This document shows, in pieces, positions 1 to 8,376 of a stretch of 64,000 nt of DNA. The position numbers were made by a program, and so were the translations under genes. This DNA comes from Nostoc linckia NIES-25. Its GTDB lineage: Bacteria; Cyanobacteriota; Cyanobacteriia; Cyanobacteriales; Nostocaceae. Within the stretch, counting starts at the first letter, position 1, and every line of letters starts with the position of its first letter. The notes under the pieces are model-generated. The model saw only the letters and a list, made by a program, of their open reading frames with translations, did not search any database and had not been told where the DNA came from. The stretch lies in the NCBI RefSeq assembly GCF_002368035.1, contig NZ_AP018222.1, positions 2,010,471 through 2,074,470 on the forward strand, given 5' to 3'.

Positions 1-2
1 AT

Positions 3-773
3 GCTTGGTGCCGCCGTTTAGATGAACTGGTCGATGGCCCTGCATCTGCTATTACCACGCCAGAAACCCTAGACCTATGGGAGCAGCAGCTAGAATCGAT
101 TTTTGCTGGACACCCATTGGATAATTTCGACGTAGCTTTGGTAGATACAGTTGAACGGTTCCCGATGGACATCGAGCCTTTTCGGGATATGATTGCTGGT
201 CAACGTATGGACTTATACCGAAGTCGCTATGAAACCTTCGAGGAGTTATATCTTTACTGTTATCGTGTTGCCGGCACTGTAGGCTTGATGTCCACAGCAA
301 TCATGGGATTGGATACTGGCAAAAATATAGCTCCGTGGAACCGCGAACAACAGCCACATAATCCCACCGAAGAAGAAATTGCCTTGGGAATTGCCAAGCA
401 ACTCACCAACATCTTGCGAGATGTTGGCGAGGATGCACGACGCGGACGAATTTATATTCCTCTAGAAGATTTGGCAAGATTCAACTATACCGAACAAGAC
501 TTGTTCGAGGGTATAGTTGACGATCGCTGGCGTTCCTTGATGCGCTTTCAAATTGCTCGCGCACGACAGTTTTATCGCAAGGCAGAAAAAGGAATTTCCT
601 ACCTAGCTCTTGATGGTCGTTGGCCTGTGTGGGCGGCTCTGATGCACTACAGTGGGATTTTAAGCGTCATCGAACGAAACGATTATAATGCCTTTACAAA
701 ACGCGCCTACGTGCCTCAGTGGCGGAAGTTGCGTTCTTTGCCAGTAGCGTGGATGCGATCGCAAGTCCTGTGA
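3..773 (+). CDS. crtB: phytoene synthase, 3' part (start lies outside the window)
   Basis: This enzyme condenses two geranylgeranyl diphosphates to phytoene, the first committed step of carotenoid synthesis. The frame is open from base 3 and ends with TGA at 771-773, so only the C-terminal ~256 residues are present. Both Asp-rich motifs that bind diphosphate through magnesium are visible: RRLDELVDG within the first ten residues and DVGEDARRGRIY about 140 residues later. The motif order and spacing are those of squalene/phytoene synthases. In cyanobacteria crtB usually follows the phytoene desaturase gene, which would lie off the left edge; that is inferred. The downstream 170 bases carry tandem short repeats and no clear terminator. 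Confidence 0.95.
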   Translation, partial: AWCRRLDELVDGPASAITTPETLDLWEQQLESIFAGHPLDNFDVALVDTVERFPMDIEPFRDMIAGQRMDLYRSRYETFEELYLYCYRVAGTVGLMSTAIMGLDTGKNIAPWNREQQPHNPTEEEIALGIAKQLTNILRDVGEDARRGRIYIPLEDLARFNYTEQDLFEGIVDDRWRSLMRFQIARARQFYRKAEKGISYLALDGRWPVWAALMHYSGILSVIERNDYNAFTKRAYVPQWRKLRSLPVAWMRSQVL

Positions 774-778
774 AGATT

Positions 779-893
779 AGTCATTGGTCGTTGGTCATTA
801 GTCATTAGTCATTAGTTAAACAAGAAGGACGAATGACAAAATTAGTCATTGGTCATTGGTCATTAGTTAAACAAGAAGGACAAATGACAAATG
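779..893. repeat. short tandem repeats with a duplicated unit
   Basis: Repeats of the type attagtcattggtc run between crtB and the tRNA gene. A longer unit, tcattagttaaacaagaaggac followed by an Aatgacaaa-like tail, occurs twice (around 805-840 and 860-893). Such heptamer-based repeats are common between genes of heterocystous cyanobacteria. No coding potential is seen. Confidence 0.7.
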
Positions 894-942
894 ACTATTG
901 ACTCTCCCCAATATATCTGCTAACATCATTATTCGTGACCGT

Positions 943-1034
943 GGAGAGGTGGCTGAGTGGTCGAAAGCGGCAGATTGCTAATCTGTTGTACGGCAGGCAA
1001 CTCCGTACCGAGGGTTCGAATCCCTCCCTCTCCG
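943..1034 (+). tRNA. tRNA-Ser (anticodon GCU)
   Basis: The acceptor arm GGAGAGG (943-949) pairs with CCTCTCC (1027-1033), followed by discriminator G. The anticodon loop reads GATTGCTAATC, giving anticodon GCT. A long variable arm of the class II type is present, and the T arm contains the GGTTCGAATCC core. A T-run directly follows and could end transcription. The 3' CCA is not encoded. Confidence 0.95.
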
Positions 1035-1093
1035 TTTTTAAGACTTTAAGCTACATATGAGACTACATTGTGTGTAGATATCTGACTAGATTA

Positions 1094-1115
1094 TGTGTAA
1101 AAAAATATTTACACA
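1094..1115. promoter_or_regulatory. inverted repeat upstream of the solute-binding protein gene
   Basis: TGTGTAAA and TTTACACA are separated by six A/T bases, a perfect 8-bp inverted repeat about 140 bases before the start at 1253. It resembles a regulator half-site pair, but the internal spacing (GTA-N10-TAC) does not fit the NtcA consensus GTA-N8-TAC. It may be an operator or only a weak hairpin. Confidence 0.3.
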
Positions 1116-1252
1116 AAGAGTAAGGATTTTTACTCCTTCAGAGGGATGTTATGATTTATCCTTTGGAGTCCTGATAAAGTCAAGCTAACTTATAAATCTA
1201 GTTTGAACATTACTTTTAGGCTCCTAAATATTCTGAGGAGTGAAAGTAACTT

Positions 1253-2521
1253 ATGCAAAGAATTTGTACAGCCTTAACCTTGAGTATAGTTAGCATCGCA
1301 AGTGGATTCCTATTAGCTGCTTGTGAAGACGGTGGTGGAACTACCCCCACAGCTAGCGGACTGAAAATAGGTTCTCTATTGCCCACAACAGGTGATTTAG
1401 CATCTATTGGGCAGCAAATGGCAGTGAGCGTTCCCCTACTAGTGGAAACCGTGAACGCTTGCGGTGGTGTAAACGGCCAACCTGTTACCCTTGTTGCTGT
1501 AGACGACCAAACAGACCCAAAAGCCGGTGCTGCTGGTATGACTAAACTAGCATCAGTAGATAAAGTTGCAGGTGTCGTTGGCTCTTTTGCTAGTAGTGTT
1601 TCCACAGCCGCCGTTTCAATTGCTGCTCAAAATCAAGTGATGTTGATTTCACCAGGTAGCACCAGCCCTGTATTTACAGAAAAGGCACAAAAAGGCGACT
1701 TCAAAGGTTTTTGGGCGCGTACAGTCCCGCCTGATAGCTACCAAGGGCCAGCTTTAGCCCAACTTGCCACTAAAAAAGGTTTCAAGCGAGTATCCACTGT
1801 CGTAATTAATAACGACTATGGTGTCGGCTTTGAAAAAGCATTTGTTCAAGCTTTTGAAAAATTGGGCGGAACCGTAGTTAACAAAAAAAATCCTGTGCGC
1901 TACGACCCCAAAGCCACTACCTTTGAAACTGAAGCTACCGCTGCTTTTGCTGGGAAACCCGATGCAGTCTTGGGAGTTTTTTACGTAGAGACAGGTAGCT
2001 TGCTGCTGAAGTCAGCATATCAGCAAGGTCTGAGCAAAGGCGTACAGGTAATGCTCACAGATGGGATGAAATCAGACGAATTTCCCGGTCAAGTCGGCAA
2101 AGGTAGCGACGGGAAATACATTGCATCTGGAACCATCGGCACAGTACCTGGTTCTGATGGTAAAGCATTAGAAGCTTTCAAAAAACTCTGGAAAGAAAAA
2201 AGAGGTGGTTCGCCAGGGGAATTTGCTCCCCAGTCTTGGGATGCTGCCGCTTTATTAGTATTGGCGGCCCAAGCTGCTAAAGAAAATACCGGCCCTGGTA
2301 TAGCCAAGCATATCCGTGAAGTTGCTGACGGCCCTGGTACAGAAGTTACCGATGTCTGCGAGGGACTGAAGTTGCTGCAAAAGGGTCAAGACATTAACTA
2401 TCAAGGAGCCAGTGGCAATGTAGATGTTGACGCTAACGGTGATGTTATCGGCGTTTACGATGTCTGGTCAGTAGGGGACGACGGCAAAATTAAGGTAATT
2501 GATAAAGTTACCCCTAAGTAG
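1253..2521 (+). CDS. ABC transporter substrate-binding lipoprotein, branched-chain amino acid type
   Basis: This is a periplasmic solute-binding protein of the type 1 fold (Leu/Ile/Val-binding family) of 422 residues. Residues 1-23 form a signal peptide ending in the lipobox LLAAC, so the mature protein is expected to be lipid-anchored at Cys24. The mature N-terminus reads LKIGSLLPTTGDLASIGQQM, typical of this family's first strand and ligand loop. GAGGAG lies about ten bases before ATG 1253, supporting the start. No permease or ATPase genes adjoin it, so it either works with a distant transporter or acts as a receptor. Substrate cannot be told; amino acids or urea-like compounds are possible. 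Confidence 0.85.
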   Translation: MQRICTALTLSIVSIASGFLLAACEDGGGTTPTASGLKIGSLLPTTGDLASIGQQMAVSVPLLVETVNACGGVNGQPVTLVAVDDQTDPKAGAAGMTKLASVDKVAGVVGSFASSVSTAAVSIAAQNQVMLISPGSTSPVFTEKAQKGDFKGFWARTVPPDSYQGPALAQLATKKGFKRVSTVVINNDYGVGFEKAFVQAFEKLGGTVVNKKNPVRYDPKATTFETEATAAFAGKPDAVLGVFYVETGSLLLKSAYQQGLSKGVQVMLTDGMKSDEFPGQVGKGSDGKYIASGTIGTVPGSDGKALEAFKKLWKEKRGGSPGEFAPQSWDAAALLVLAAQAAKENTGPGIAKHIREVADGPGTEVTDVCEGLKLLQKGQDINYQGASGNVDVDANGDVIGVYDVWSVGDDGKIKVIDKVTPK

Positions 2522-2743
2522 AAAGTGAGGAGTTAGGAGTTATGAGTGAGGAGTTAGGAGTGAGGAGTTAAAGAGTACTAACTTCTAACGTGAGAGTTGA
2601 AAAGTCAGAGCTTAGGAGTCAGAAGAATTCAAGAATTAGAAGAATTTGCGATCGATGAATACATCAATCATAGTAAGCTTGCCATCATTTCTAACTCTTA
2701 ACTCCTAACTCCTAACTCCTAACTCCTACTCCTAACTCTTAAC
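2522..2743. repeat. heptamer tandem repeats, inverted pair
   Basis: Two blocks of a tandem heptamer face each other: gagtgag/gagttag units at 2522-2572 and the complementary ctcctaa units at 2691-2743. The arms could fold into one imperfect hairpin separating the convergent genes at 1253 and 3558. This is the short tandemly repeated repetitive sequence type described in heterocystous cyanobacteria. Confidence 0.7.
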
Positions 2744-2745
2744 TT

Positions 2746-3558
2746 TTAAAAGCCATTGAAGTTGTAACCAACACCTAATAACAAGCCCACATCAGTTTGG
2801 TCGAAAAATCCCGCATTCACAGACGCTGTTGCCGTAAATTGAGAATTTAAAGGCACATCAACGCCAGCAGATAGTAGAAAGGCAAATTCAGAATTATCGC
2901 CAGTTTTCCAAGCTGCACCTGCTCCTACATAAGGTGCAAAGGCTAACGGTTCCTTAAAAGGATCTGTTGACTGGAAGGTAAAATCATAGGTGACGGGAAG
3001 TAAAATTGTGGTATTGTCACCAAATATCGCGGCTGGGCGAACTGAGATAGTATTTGTTAAGCCGACTTTGCTGATTACCGCAAAGTTGCCATCTCCTAAA
3101 GCTGAACTGTCACCACTCAAACCAATGTTGGCACCAACCCCAACATAGCTGCTACCGCCACGGGTAGTTGTACCTAGATCGATATCTGATTGTGCAACTC
3201 TAGCGTCAGATGGTTGAGAATTTGGTTGCCCAGGCTCAGAATTCAGCGTTGCAGATGAGGTTGGCACTGTCCCTGGAATGGGCGTGAGGGTTTCCTCTGT
3301 CCCACCATTAGAAAACTGCTGAATCGTAGTTACATTTGCTACTGTTGATGGTTCAGTTGTTTCTGTAGCCTCTAATTCAGTACTTAAGTCATTACCAGAC
3401 ACTACAGCTGCCGGAGCCTCTGTTTCTGTCAATGGCTGAGTGCTTACCGTATCTACTGTCTGGGCAACGGCAGATAAGCCGCCACTCAGGACTGTAAGAG
3501 CAGCTATACTTGGTAACAAAAAAACACCTTTACGAAGAAAACTAGTATTCACGTTCAC
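2746..3558 (-). CDS. outer-membrane beta-barrel-like secreted protein
   Basis: The 270-residue product starts with a signal peptide (about 1-33, hydrophobic core with an AVA-type cleavage region). Residues 34-125 are rich in Thr, Glu, Ser and Pro and look unstructured. The C-terminal half (about 130-270) alternates hydrophobic and polar residues with many Gly and aromatic positions, for example SSYVGVGANIGL and APYVGAGAAWKTGD, and ends in YNFNGF with a terminal Phe. This is the pattern of a small OmpA/opacity-type barrel inserted by the Bam machinery. Exact family and ligand are unknown. It is convergent with the solute-binding protein gene, separated by tandem repeats. Confidence 0.75.
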   Translation of the reverse strand: MNVNTSFLRKGVFLLPSIAALTVLSGGLSAVAQTVDTVSTQPLTETEAPAAVVSGNDLSTELEATETTEPSTVANVTTIQQFSNGGTEETLTPIPGTVPTSSATLNSEPGQPNSQPSDARVAQSDIDLGTTTRGGSSYVGVGANIGLSGDSSALGDGNFAVISKVGLTNTISVRPAAIFGDNTTILLPVTYDFTFQSTDPFKEPLAFAPYVGAGAAWKTGDNSEFAFLLSAGVDVPLNSQFTATASVNAGFFDQTDVGLLLGVGYNFNGF

Positions 3559-4264
3559 TCACTCCTAAAACAATTATTGCCGCGAAAAATAAAGGGTTTT
3601 GTTGATTTGAGCCAACAAATTCAGACAATACTCAAAATTTAACATCAAAAAATCAGTTTTTACATCCTGGTTTTGATGGATTTATTTACTTAACAAGAAG
3701 TAGCAAATAATTAATTACTACATCTTAAATATCCGGAATTTAACAGATGACAAAAATTATCCAGGTTTTACTCACTATTCTATTTTTTCTGCTTGAGAGG
3801 AAGCTTATACTGATAAAGGAAGCAATCATCAATTTAGATGAAAGCTTAGCCTAGCCAAACATCCAAGGTTATCAGTCTTTAATTGAACGAGTAAATTGGC
3901 ATTTCTGCTGTCGCTGGAAACGTGGTTATTATAACTCCAAATCCTGCTATAATGCGGTTTCTTTTAGCGTTCAGATTCAAGAGAAAAACTGGAAACTATC
4001 AACAATTAGCTATCAATTATCACTGATGAGCGATCTCAGAGAGTTTTAGTCTGCCACAACTATTCCTTAGCTGATTTGGTTTAGGCTTTAAATTCGTAAC
4101 TTCAACTTCAGATCGATATTCCCTAATCCAATCAAAAAATTTCCTTATAATAAAAAAGCAAATATGAACTTATATTACGAACCTTGCAAAAATATTTAGA
4201 AATTGTCTAGAAGCCAAACATGGTTTTAAGGTAGAACCTATAGGAGAGACTTGAGGCAAATGTG
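3559..4264. other. intergenic region, no gene seen
   Basis: AT-rich spacer between divergent genes. A stop-free stretch of about 56 codons on the plus strand near 3860-4050 has no plausible start codon and no recognised product. Promoters for both flanking genes are expected here, but no element is clear. Confidence 0.4.
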
Positions 4265-4582
4265 ATGAGCGGAAATAATATTCAAAACTATCGCTATGTC
4301 TGTACCCTGACCTTTGGTGATATCTACGGTCAAATAATTGTTTGGTTAATTACAATTACCCTAAGTTTGGCATCAGCCTTGGCACTGATGGGTGCTAAGA
4401 AGCCGGTATACGCTTTAGCAACAGTAGGTCTCGTCGTTCTGCTATCGCTGCCTTTCTTGCTGTTTGCGTTTGTGACTACATTGTTAAATCATATTGAATT
4501 AGTTCCTGTACAACCTGGAACGAAAACAGAACCCATACCAGGTAATGTGTCTCAGCAACAACCTGTACAACTAACTACTTAA
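4265..4582 (+). CDS. small two-helix membrane protein, unknown function
   Basis: The product is about 105 residues. Two strongly hydrophobic segments are visible, roughly 22-40 (IYGQIIVWLITITLSLASA) and 48-72 (PVYALATVGLVVLLSLPFLLF), followed by a polar, Pro/Gln-rich tail of about 30 residues. ATG 4265 is preferred over the GTG just before it, because a GAGG motif lies about ten bases upstream. I do not recognise the family. It stands alone between repeat-rich spacers. Confidence 0.6.
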   Translation: MSGNNIQNYRYVCTLTFGDIYGQIIVWLITITLSLASALALMGAKKPVYALATVGLVVLLSLPFLLFAFVTTLLNHIELVPVQPGTKTEPIPGNVSQQQPVQLTT

Positions 4583-5165
4583 CTACTTAATAAGTTAAGA
4601 GTTAAGAATTAAGAGTTAGGAGTCACAGTGTCTAGCTGTTAACTCTTAATTTTTAACTTTTTTCTTAACAATAGGGAGTAGGGAGTAGCGAAGAGGTTAT
4701 TTTTCATCACCTCGTTGTGTGATTTATAACTAAGAAAGGGGAAAGGGGAAAGGGGAAAGGGGAAGGGGGAAAGGATACAAGAAAGAGTTTTCAAATATCG
4801 AGCACGTGTAAAGATGTATTTCGAGATACGTAGTACGAGAAATGCGGCGTCCTTATTTCAAGCCCCTAACTTTAGTTATGGGGTTCCCTTTCCCCTTTAA
4901 CCTTTAACCTTTAACATTTTCCCTGCCCGAAGGGCATTGACCTGACCGCGTCACTTCAAAATTTGTAATAACATCCCTGTCTATGGGCAGGGAATTTTTT
5001 TGTATAGATGCATACTTAAGAAAGCCTGGAAAATCGCACAACCAAATATCAAAAAGGTTTCTTCTCCTACTCCCTTTTTTAAGACAGTTTAATCACTTGA
5101 AAAACCCTTTCTTTCATCAGATTTCTACAATAGAACAGCAGTGGTTTGCAGTCGGGGGCTAAATA
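4583..5165. repeat. repeat-rich spacer
   Basis: The spacer holds gagttag-type heptamers (4595-4665), a ggggaaa tandem tract (4735-4773) with a partly complementary cccctttaacctttaacc tract near 4885-4915, and a terminator-like hairpin listed separately. No gene is supported. The complementary tracts could form a large fold-back. Confidence 0.55.
4975..5001 (+). terminator. rho-independent terminator-like hairpin
   Basis: CCCTGTC pairs with GGCAGGG (one G-U) around a very short loop and is followed by AATTTTTTT. It lies 390 bases beyond the small membrane protein gene, so it may end a long 3' leader or an unannotated transcript. Confidence 0.45.
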
Positions 5166-6893
5166 ATGCTGGAACATGATGTGATTATTGTTGGCGGTGG
5201 ATTGGCAGGATGTCGCGCTGCTGTGGAAATTGCCCGCACCGACCCTAGTTTAAATGTTGCTGTGGTTGCCAAAACCCATCCCATTCGTTCCCACTCGGTG
5301 GCAGCCCAAGGTGGTATGGCTGCGTCACTGAAAAATGTGGATTCGCAAGATAGCTGGGAAGCACATGCTTTTGATACTGTCAAAGGTTCTGACTATTTAG
5401 CAGATCAAGATGCTGTGGCAATTCTCGCCCAGGAAGCGCCAGATGTGGTGATTGACTTGGAACACATGGGCGTTTTGTTCTCACGCTTGCCCGATGGCCG
5501 TATTGCCCAAAGAGCTTTTGGCGGACATTCCCACAATCGCACTTGTTACGCAGCAGACAAGACTGGTCACGCAATTTTGCATGAATTAGTTAACAACTTA
5601 CGCCGTTATGGGGTGCAAGTTTATCAAGAGTGGTATGTGATGCGTCTCATTTTGGAAGAGGGGCAGGCTAAGGGTGTGGTAATGTTCCATTTGTTAGATG
5701 GACATGTTGAGGTTGTGCGGGCAAAGGCAGTAATGTTTGCTACAGGGGGCTATGGCCGGGTTTATAACACCACCTCCAACGATTACGCTTCTTCGGGCGA
5801 TGGTTTAGCTATGACTGCGATCGCCGGTTTGCCCCTCGAAGATATGGAGTTTGTCCAATTCCATCCCACTGGCTTGTATCCAGTAGGGGTGCTGATTTCC
5901 GAAGCAGTACGCGGTGAAGGGGCGTATTTGATTAATAGCGAAGGCGATCGCTTTATGGCTAACTACGCGCCTAGTCGCATGGAACTGGCTCCTCGCGATA
6001 TTACCTCGCGGGCGATCGCTTATGAAATCCGCGCTGGTCGTGGTATTCATATCGATGGTAGCGCTGGCGGCCCCTTTGTCTATCTCGATCTGCGACACAT
6101 GGGTAAAGAAAAAATTATGAGTCGCGTTCCCTTCTGTTGGGAAGAAGCCCATCGACTAGTGGGTGTTGACGCTGTAACTCAACCTATGCCAGTGCGCCCG
6201 ACGATTCATTATTGTATGGGTGGTATACCAGTGAACACTGAAGGTCAAGTCCGCAGTAGTGGTGATGGTTTAGTTGAAGGGTTCTATGCTGCTGGGGAAA
6301 CGGCTTGTGTTTCTGTACACGGAGCAAATCGCTTAGGTAGTAATTCGCTGTTGGAGTGTGTAGTTTATGGCAAACGCACTGGGGCAGCGATCGCCCAATT
6401 TGTGCAAAAACGTAAATTGCCCTCTGTGGATGAGCAACGCTACCTCAACGAAGCCAAGCAACAAATCCAAGCTTTGCTAGAACAACCAGGACAGTACCGT
6501 ATCAATCAAGTCCGTGAAGCCTTCCAAAATTGTATGACTGAGTATTGCGGTGTTTTCCGCACTGAAGCATTAATGACTGAAGGGTTACAAAAACTAGAAG
6601 AAATCCAACAGCGATATCCCCAAGTTTATCTAGATGACAAAGGAAGTTGCTGGAATACAGAACTTGTAGAAGCCTTAGAACTGCGAAGCTTGATGGTAGT
6701 GGGACAGACCATTTTGGCATCAGCTTTAAATCGCCAAGAAAGCCGCGGCGCACACTTCCGCGAAGATTATTCCGAGCGAGATGATGCTAACTTTCTCAAA
6801 CATACAATGGCTTACTATTCACCAGCGGGAATTGATATTCAATATCGGCCTGTGGCGATTACTATGTTTGAGCCAAAAGAGCGGAAGTATTAG
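5166..6893 (+). CDS. sdhA: succinate dehydrogenase / fumarate reductase flavoprotein subunit
   Basis: This is the FAD-containing catalytic subunit that interconverts succinate and fumarate, linking the TCA cycle to plastoquinone. The 575 residues match the family length. The N-terminus shows the dinucleotide-binding VIIVGGGLAG motif, then RSHSVAAQGG with His43, the usual covalent FAD attachment site. HYCMGGIPVN carries the substrate-binding His, PRDITSRAI the proton-transfer Arg, and ESRGAHFREDYSERDD is the characteristic C-terminal signature. The iron-sulfur subunit gene is not adjacent, which is usual in cyanobacteria. A strong hairpin follows the stop. The symbol could equally be frdA. Confidence 0.9.
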   Translation: MLEHDVIIVGGGLAGCRAAVEIARTDPSLNVAVVAKTHPIRSHSVAAQGGMAASLKNVDSQDSWEAHAFDTVKGSDYLADQDAVAILAQEAPDVVIDLEHMGVLFSRLPDGRIAQRAFGGHSHNRTCYAADKTGHAILHELVNNLRRYGVQVYQEWYVMRLILEEGQAKGVVMFHLLDGHVEVVRAKAVMFATGGYGRVYNTTSNDYASSGDGLAMTAIAGLPLEDMEFVQFHPTGLYPVGVLISEAVRGEGAYLINSEGDRFMANYAPSRMELAPRDITSRAIAYEIRAGRGIHIDGSAGGPFVYLDLRHMGKEKIMSRVPFCWEEAHRLVGVDAVTQPMPVRPTIHYCMGGIPVNTEGQVRSSGDGLVEGFYAAGETACVSVHGANRLGSNSLLECVVYGKRTGAAIAQFVQKRKLPSVDEQRYLNEAKQQIQALLEQPGQYRINQVREAFQNCMTEYCGVFRTEALMTEGLQKLEEIQQRYPQVYLDDKGSCWNTELVEALELRSLMVVGQTILASALNRQESRGAHFREDYSERDDANFLKHTMAYYSPAGIDIQYRPVAITMFEPKERKY

Positions 6894-6903
6894 TAAAAAG
6901 TAA

Positions 6904-6964
6904 ATTTATATTTTTAATGGAGGGGACTAAAACCACTTTGTCCACCTCGATTAAAAATATAAAT
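6904..6964 (+). terminator. long hairpin terminator after sdhA
   Basis: The arms at 6904-6927 and 6940-6964 are almost perfectly complementary over about 24 bases, around a 12-base loop. The outer stem is A/T-rich, so each arm can supply a U-tract for transcription from either side. It begins ten bases after the sdhA stop. Confidence 0.7.
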
Positions 6965-6965
6965 G

Positions 6966-7059
6966 CAGGACTTACGCAATATGTGACTGAAAACCTTATT
7001 CAAGCGTTGCGGTAATTCATGAATTACCGCTACTTTCGTTATCTTTTGCGTAAATCCTG
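6966..7059. repeat. MITE-like element with CAGGACTTACGCA ends
   Basis: CAGGACTTACGCA at 6966-6978 is mirrored by TGCGTAAATCCTG at 7047-7059, with one mismatch. A perfect inner palindrome, gcggtaattcatgaattaccgc, lies between. The 94-base element has no coding capacity. Elements with such ends are familiar in Nostoc-type genomes; only one copy is seen here. Confidence 0.6.
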
Positions 7060-7073
7060 AAATGATTAAGTTA

Positions 7074-7274
7074 CTAATCAGAAGCTAATTGCTTTTGAAT
7101 CACAGCTATTATTTTTTCTTCCCAAGCTGGATCGTTTAATTTTATTGCAGCATCATGAGGACGAGCTTTTCGTCTATCCATGTAAGCATAAAAAGCTTCC
7201 TTATCATCCTTGTGAGTGACAAGGTAACTCTTTAGCTCTTGGTCGCTCATTGCTGCATAGTTTACCTTATTCAT
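7074..7274 (-). CDS. small DUF6887-like protein, copy 1
   Basis: The 66-residue product reads as two helices: an N-terminal MSDQELKSYLVTHKDDKEAF segment and a charged C-terminus. It is clearly a paralogue of the protein at 8373-8603, whose corresponding segment is MTNIELKKYISEHRNDEEAF. I recognise this as the cyanobacterial family I know as DUF6887; function unknown. It lies 15 bases after the DUF6888-like gene on the same strand, so the two are probably co-transcribed. The same gene order recurs at 8.2-8.6 kb on the other strand. A toxin-antitoxin or regulatory role is possible but not shown. Confidence 0.7.
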   Translation of the reverse strand: MNKVNYAAMSDQELKSYLVTHKDDKEAFYAYMDRRKARPHDAAIKLNDPAWEEKIIAVIQKQLASD

Positions 7275-7289
7275 AGTTCCGTACTACAT

Positions 7290-7490
7290 TTATGGTTTTA
7301 TACTACCATCTGATGTAATTTCTAGCTCTATTCCTTCATTTTGCCCAGCTAATATAAATAAATTGAGCGATCGTTCATCTAATCGCACGATATGAATTGG
7401 CTGGAACATCACATTTGTAAGTTGATGGCAAAGTCTATATAAGCATTGTAGCTGTTCTGGTGTTGGCTGTAGGTTATCTTTTTTTATCAT
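7290..7490 (-). CDS. small DUF6888-like protein, copy 1
   Basis: The 66-residue product carries LCHQLTNVMFQPIHIVRLDERSLNLFILAGQNEGIELEI in two parts that match, position by position, the protein at 8194-8376 (LCQLLSNLYQPIQVFRYDQ then RTLYIQAGLNDEIAVII). This is the pattern I know as DUF6888, a short cyanobacterial family without known function, with one helix followed by beta strands. It precedes the DUF6887-like gene. Its upstream region carries an AT-rich motif shared with copy 2. Function is unknown; a small-protein pair with a partner in the next gene is the best description. Confidence 0.7.
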   Translation of the reverse strand: MIKKDNLQPTPEQLQCLYRLCHQLTNVMFQPIHIVRLDERSLNLFILAGQNEGIELEITSDGSIKP

Positions 7491-7504
7491 ATATTATATA
7501 TAAG

Positions 7505-7528
7505 TTTATATGTAACAAATATAATATA
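7505..7528 (-). promoter_or_regulatory. shared AT-rich motif upstream of small-protein pair 1
   Basis: Read on the minus strand, the motif is TATATTATATTTGTTACATATAAA in two halves: TATATTATAT then TTGTTACATATAAA. It lies 15-38 bases before the start at 7490. A near copy, TATATTATAT-AT-TTGTAACATCTTAA, precedes pair 2. The similarity suggests a common operator or promoter, although low-complexity AT sequence can match by chance. Confidence 0.4.
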
Positions 7529-7569
7529 AGAATATCTAGTGATTTTCTCACATTTGTGACTCTCAGACG

Positions 7570-8112
7570 CTAGTTAGCATTCCAAATTAGCTTACCTTTC
7601 TCACCTGGATGTGCTGCTCCCTCTTTATCGCGCCACTCAAAGTGTATTTCAATTGACATTTTCAAATACTTCATTAAGTGCAAAGTGTTACGCCAAGCAA
7701 GATTTGAATCCACACCTTGTATTGAAATGTTTACCTCTGGTAAGTAGTGAAAACCAGAGTTAATTTTTTCACCCTCAACAACATGAGCAAGGGTTAGCTT
7801 TATGAGTTCATCTACAGAAAGTCCCTGTACAATAGCAAGTTCGTGCGCTGTATCAACGATTTTGTTCCAGTTGGGTTGATGAATTTCCTGACCACCAACG
7901 ACAGCTCGCAGGACTCTGGTATGGTGCAAATTGCTTACAGCATCAGGTTCAAGAACTCTATAATTCTCAGTTTGAGAAACTTGCTGAGGCTGGTAACGTG
8001 CCTCATATTCATTCAATAACTTCTCAATAACAGTGATGGGTGTATCCTCAAAAGGGACAGCGAGGGCTTGGAGCCTCTTGTAAATGGGATCGGGTATTCT
8101 GATAACTGGCAT
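7570..8112 (-). CDS. ribbon-helix-helix-like protein, unknown function
   Basis: The product is 180 residues. The N-terminal 38 residues (PVIRIPDPIYKRLQAL, then PFEDTPITVIEKLLNEYE) fit the strand-helix-helix pattern of CopG/SeqA-N-type DNA-binding domains. The remaining ~140 residues contain a helical part (IVQGLSVDELIKLTLAHVV) and a strand-rich end; I do not recognise that domain. The gene lies between two oppositely oriented copies of a DUF6888/DUF6887 pair and upstream of pair 1 on the same strand, and it starts 81 bases from pair 2, which is divergent. It could therefore be the regulator of both pairs. That role is inferred from layout and fold pattern only. Confidence 0.6.
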   Translation of the reverse strand: MPVIRIPDPIYKRLQALAVPFEDTPITVIEKLLNEYEARYQPQQVSQTENYRVLEPDAVSNLHHTRVLRAVVGGQEIHQPNWNKIVDTAHELAIVQGLSVDELIKLTLAHVVEGEKINSGFHYLPEVNISIQGVDSNLAWRNTLHLMKYLKMSIEIHFEWRDKEGAAHPGEKGKLIWNAN

Positions 8113-8138
8113 CGTAATATACTTGTGTATCTACTCTA

Positions 8139-8164
8139 TATATTATATATTTGTAACATCTTAA
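8139..8164 (+). promoter_or_regulatory. shared AT-rich motif in the divergent promoter
   Basis: TATATTATAT-AT-TTGTAACATCTTAA lies between the divergent starts at 8112 and 8194. It matches the sequence before pair 1 (7505-7528, minus strand) apart from a 2-base insertion and a few changes. If the gene at 7570-8112 encodes a DNA-binding protein, this would be its autoregulatory site as well as the control site of pair 2. Confidence 0.4.
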
Positions 8165-8193
8165 ATATAAGATGGCAACAGCCACATAATCTC

Positions 8194-8376
8194 ATGCCAA
8201 CACAGAAACAATCGGATACAGCGATATTCCTTTGTCAATTACTTTCTAACCTGTATCAGCCCATCCAAGTTTTTCGTTACGACCAAAAGTTGAGAACGCT
8301 TTATATTCAAGCTGGTTTGAATGATGAGATTGCGGTCATAATTAATCAAAATGGCAATTGGAACTTTGTTCTATGA
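8194..8376 (+). CDS. small DUF6888-like protein, copy 2
   Basis: The 60-residue product begins MPTQKQSDTAIFLCQLL and is a paralogue of the protein at 7290-7490. ATG 8194 is preferred to an upstream in-frame ATG at 8068, because that longer reading would overlap the divergent gene and the intergenic motif, and its extra residues look random. The stop TGA at 8374-8376 overlaps the next gene's ATG at 8373 (ATGA), a sign of translational coupling. Function is unknown. Divergence between the two copies is considerable, so the duplication is not recent. Confidence 0.7.
   Translation: MPTQKQSDTAIFLCQLLSNLYQPIQVFRYDQKLRTLYIQAGLNDEIAVIINQNGNWNFVL

Noticed and set aside
1094..1115. NtcA box before the solute-binding protein gene
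   Set aside because: The inverted repeat has ten, not eight, bases between GTA and TAC; kept only as a generic inverted repeat.
3860..4050. Stop-free stretch of about 56 codons
   Set aside because: No start codon with a ribosome site, and no recognisable product.
8068..8193. N-terminal extension of the DUF6888-like copy 2
   Set aside because: The extra 42 residues would overlap the divergent gene and the promoter motif and have no counterpart in copy 1.
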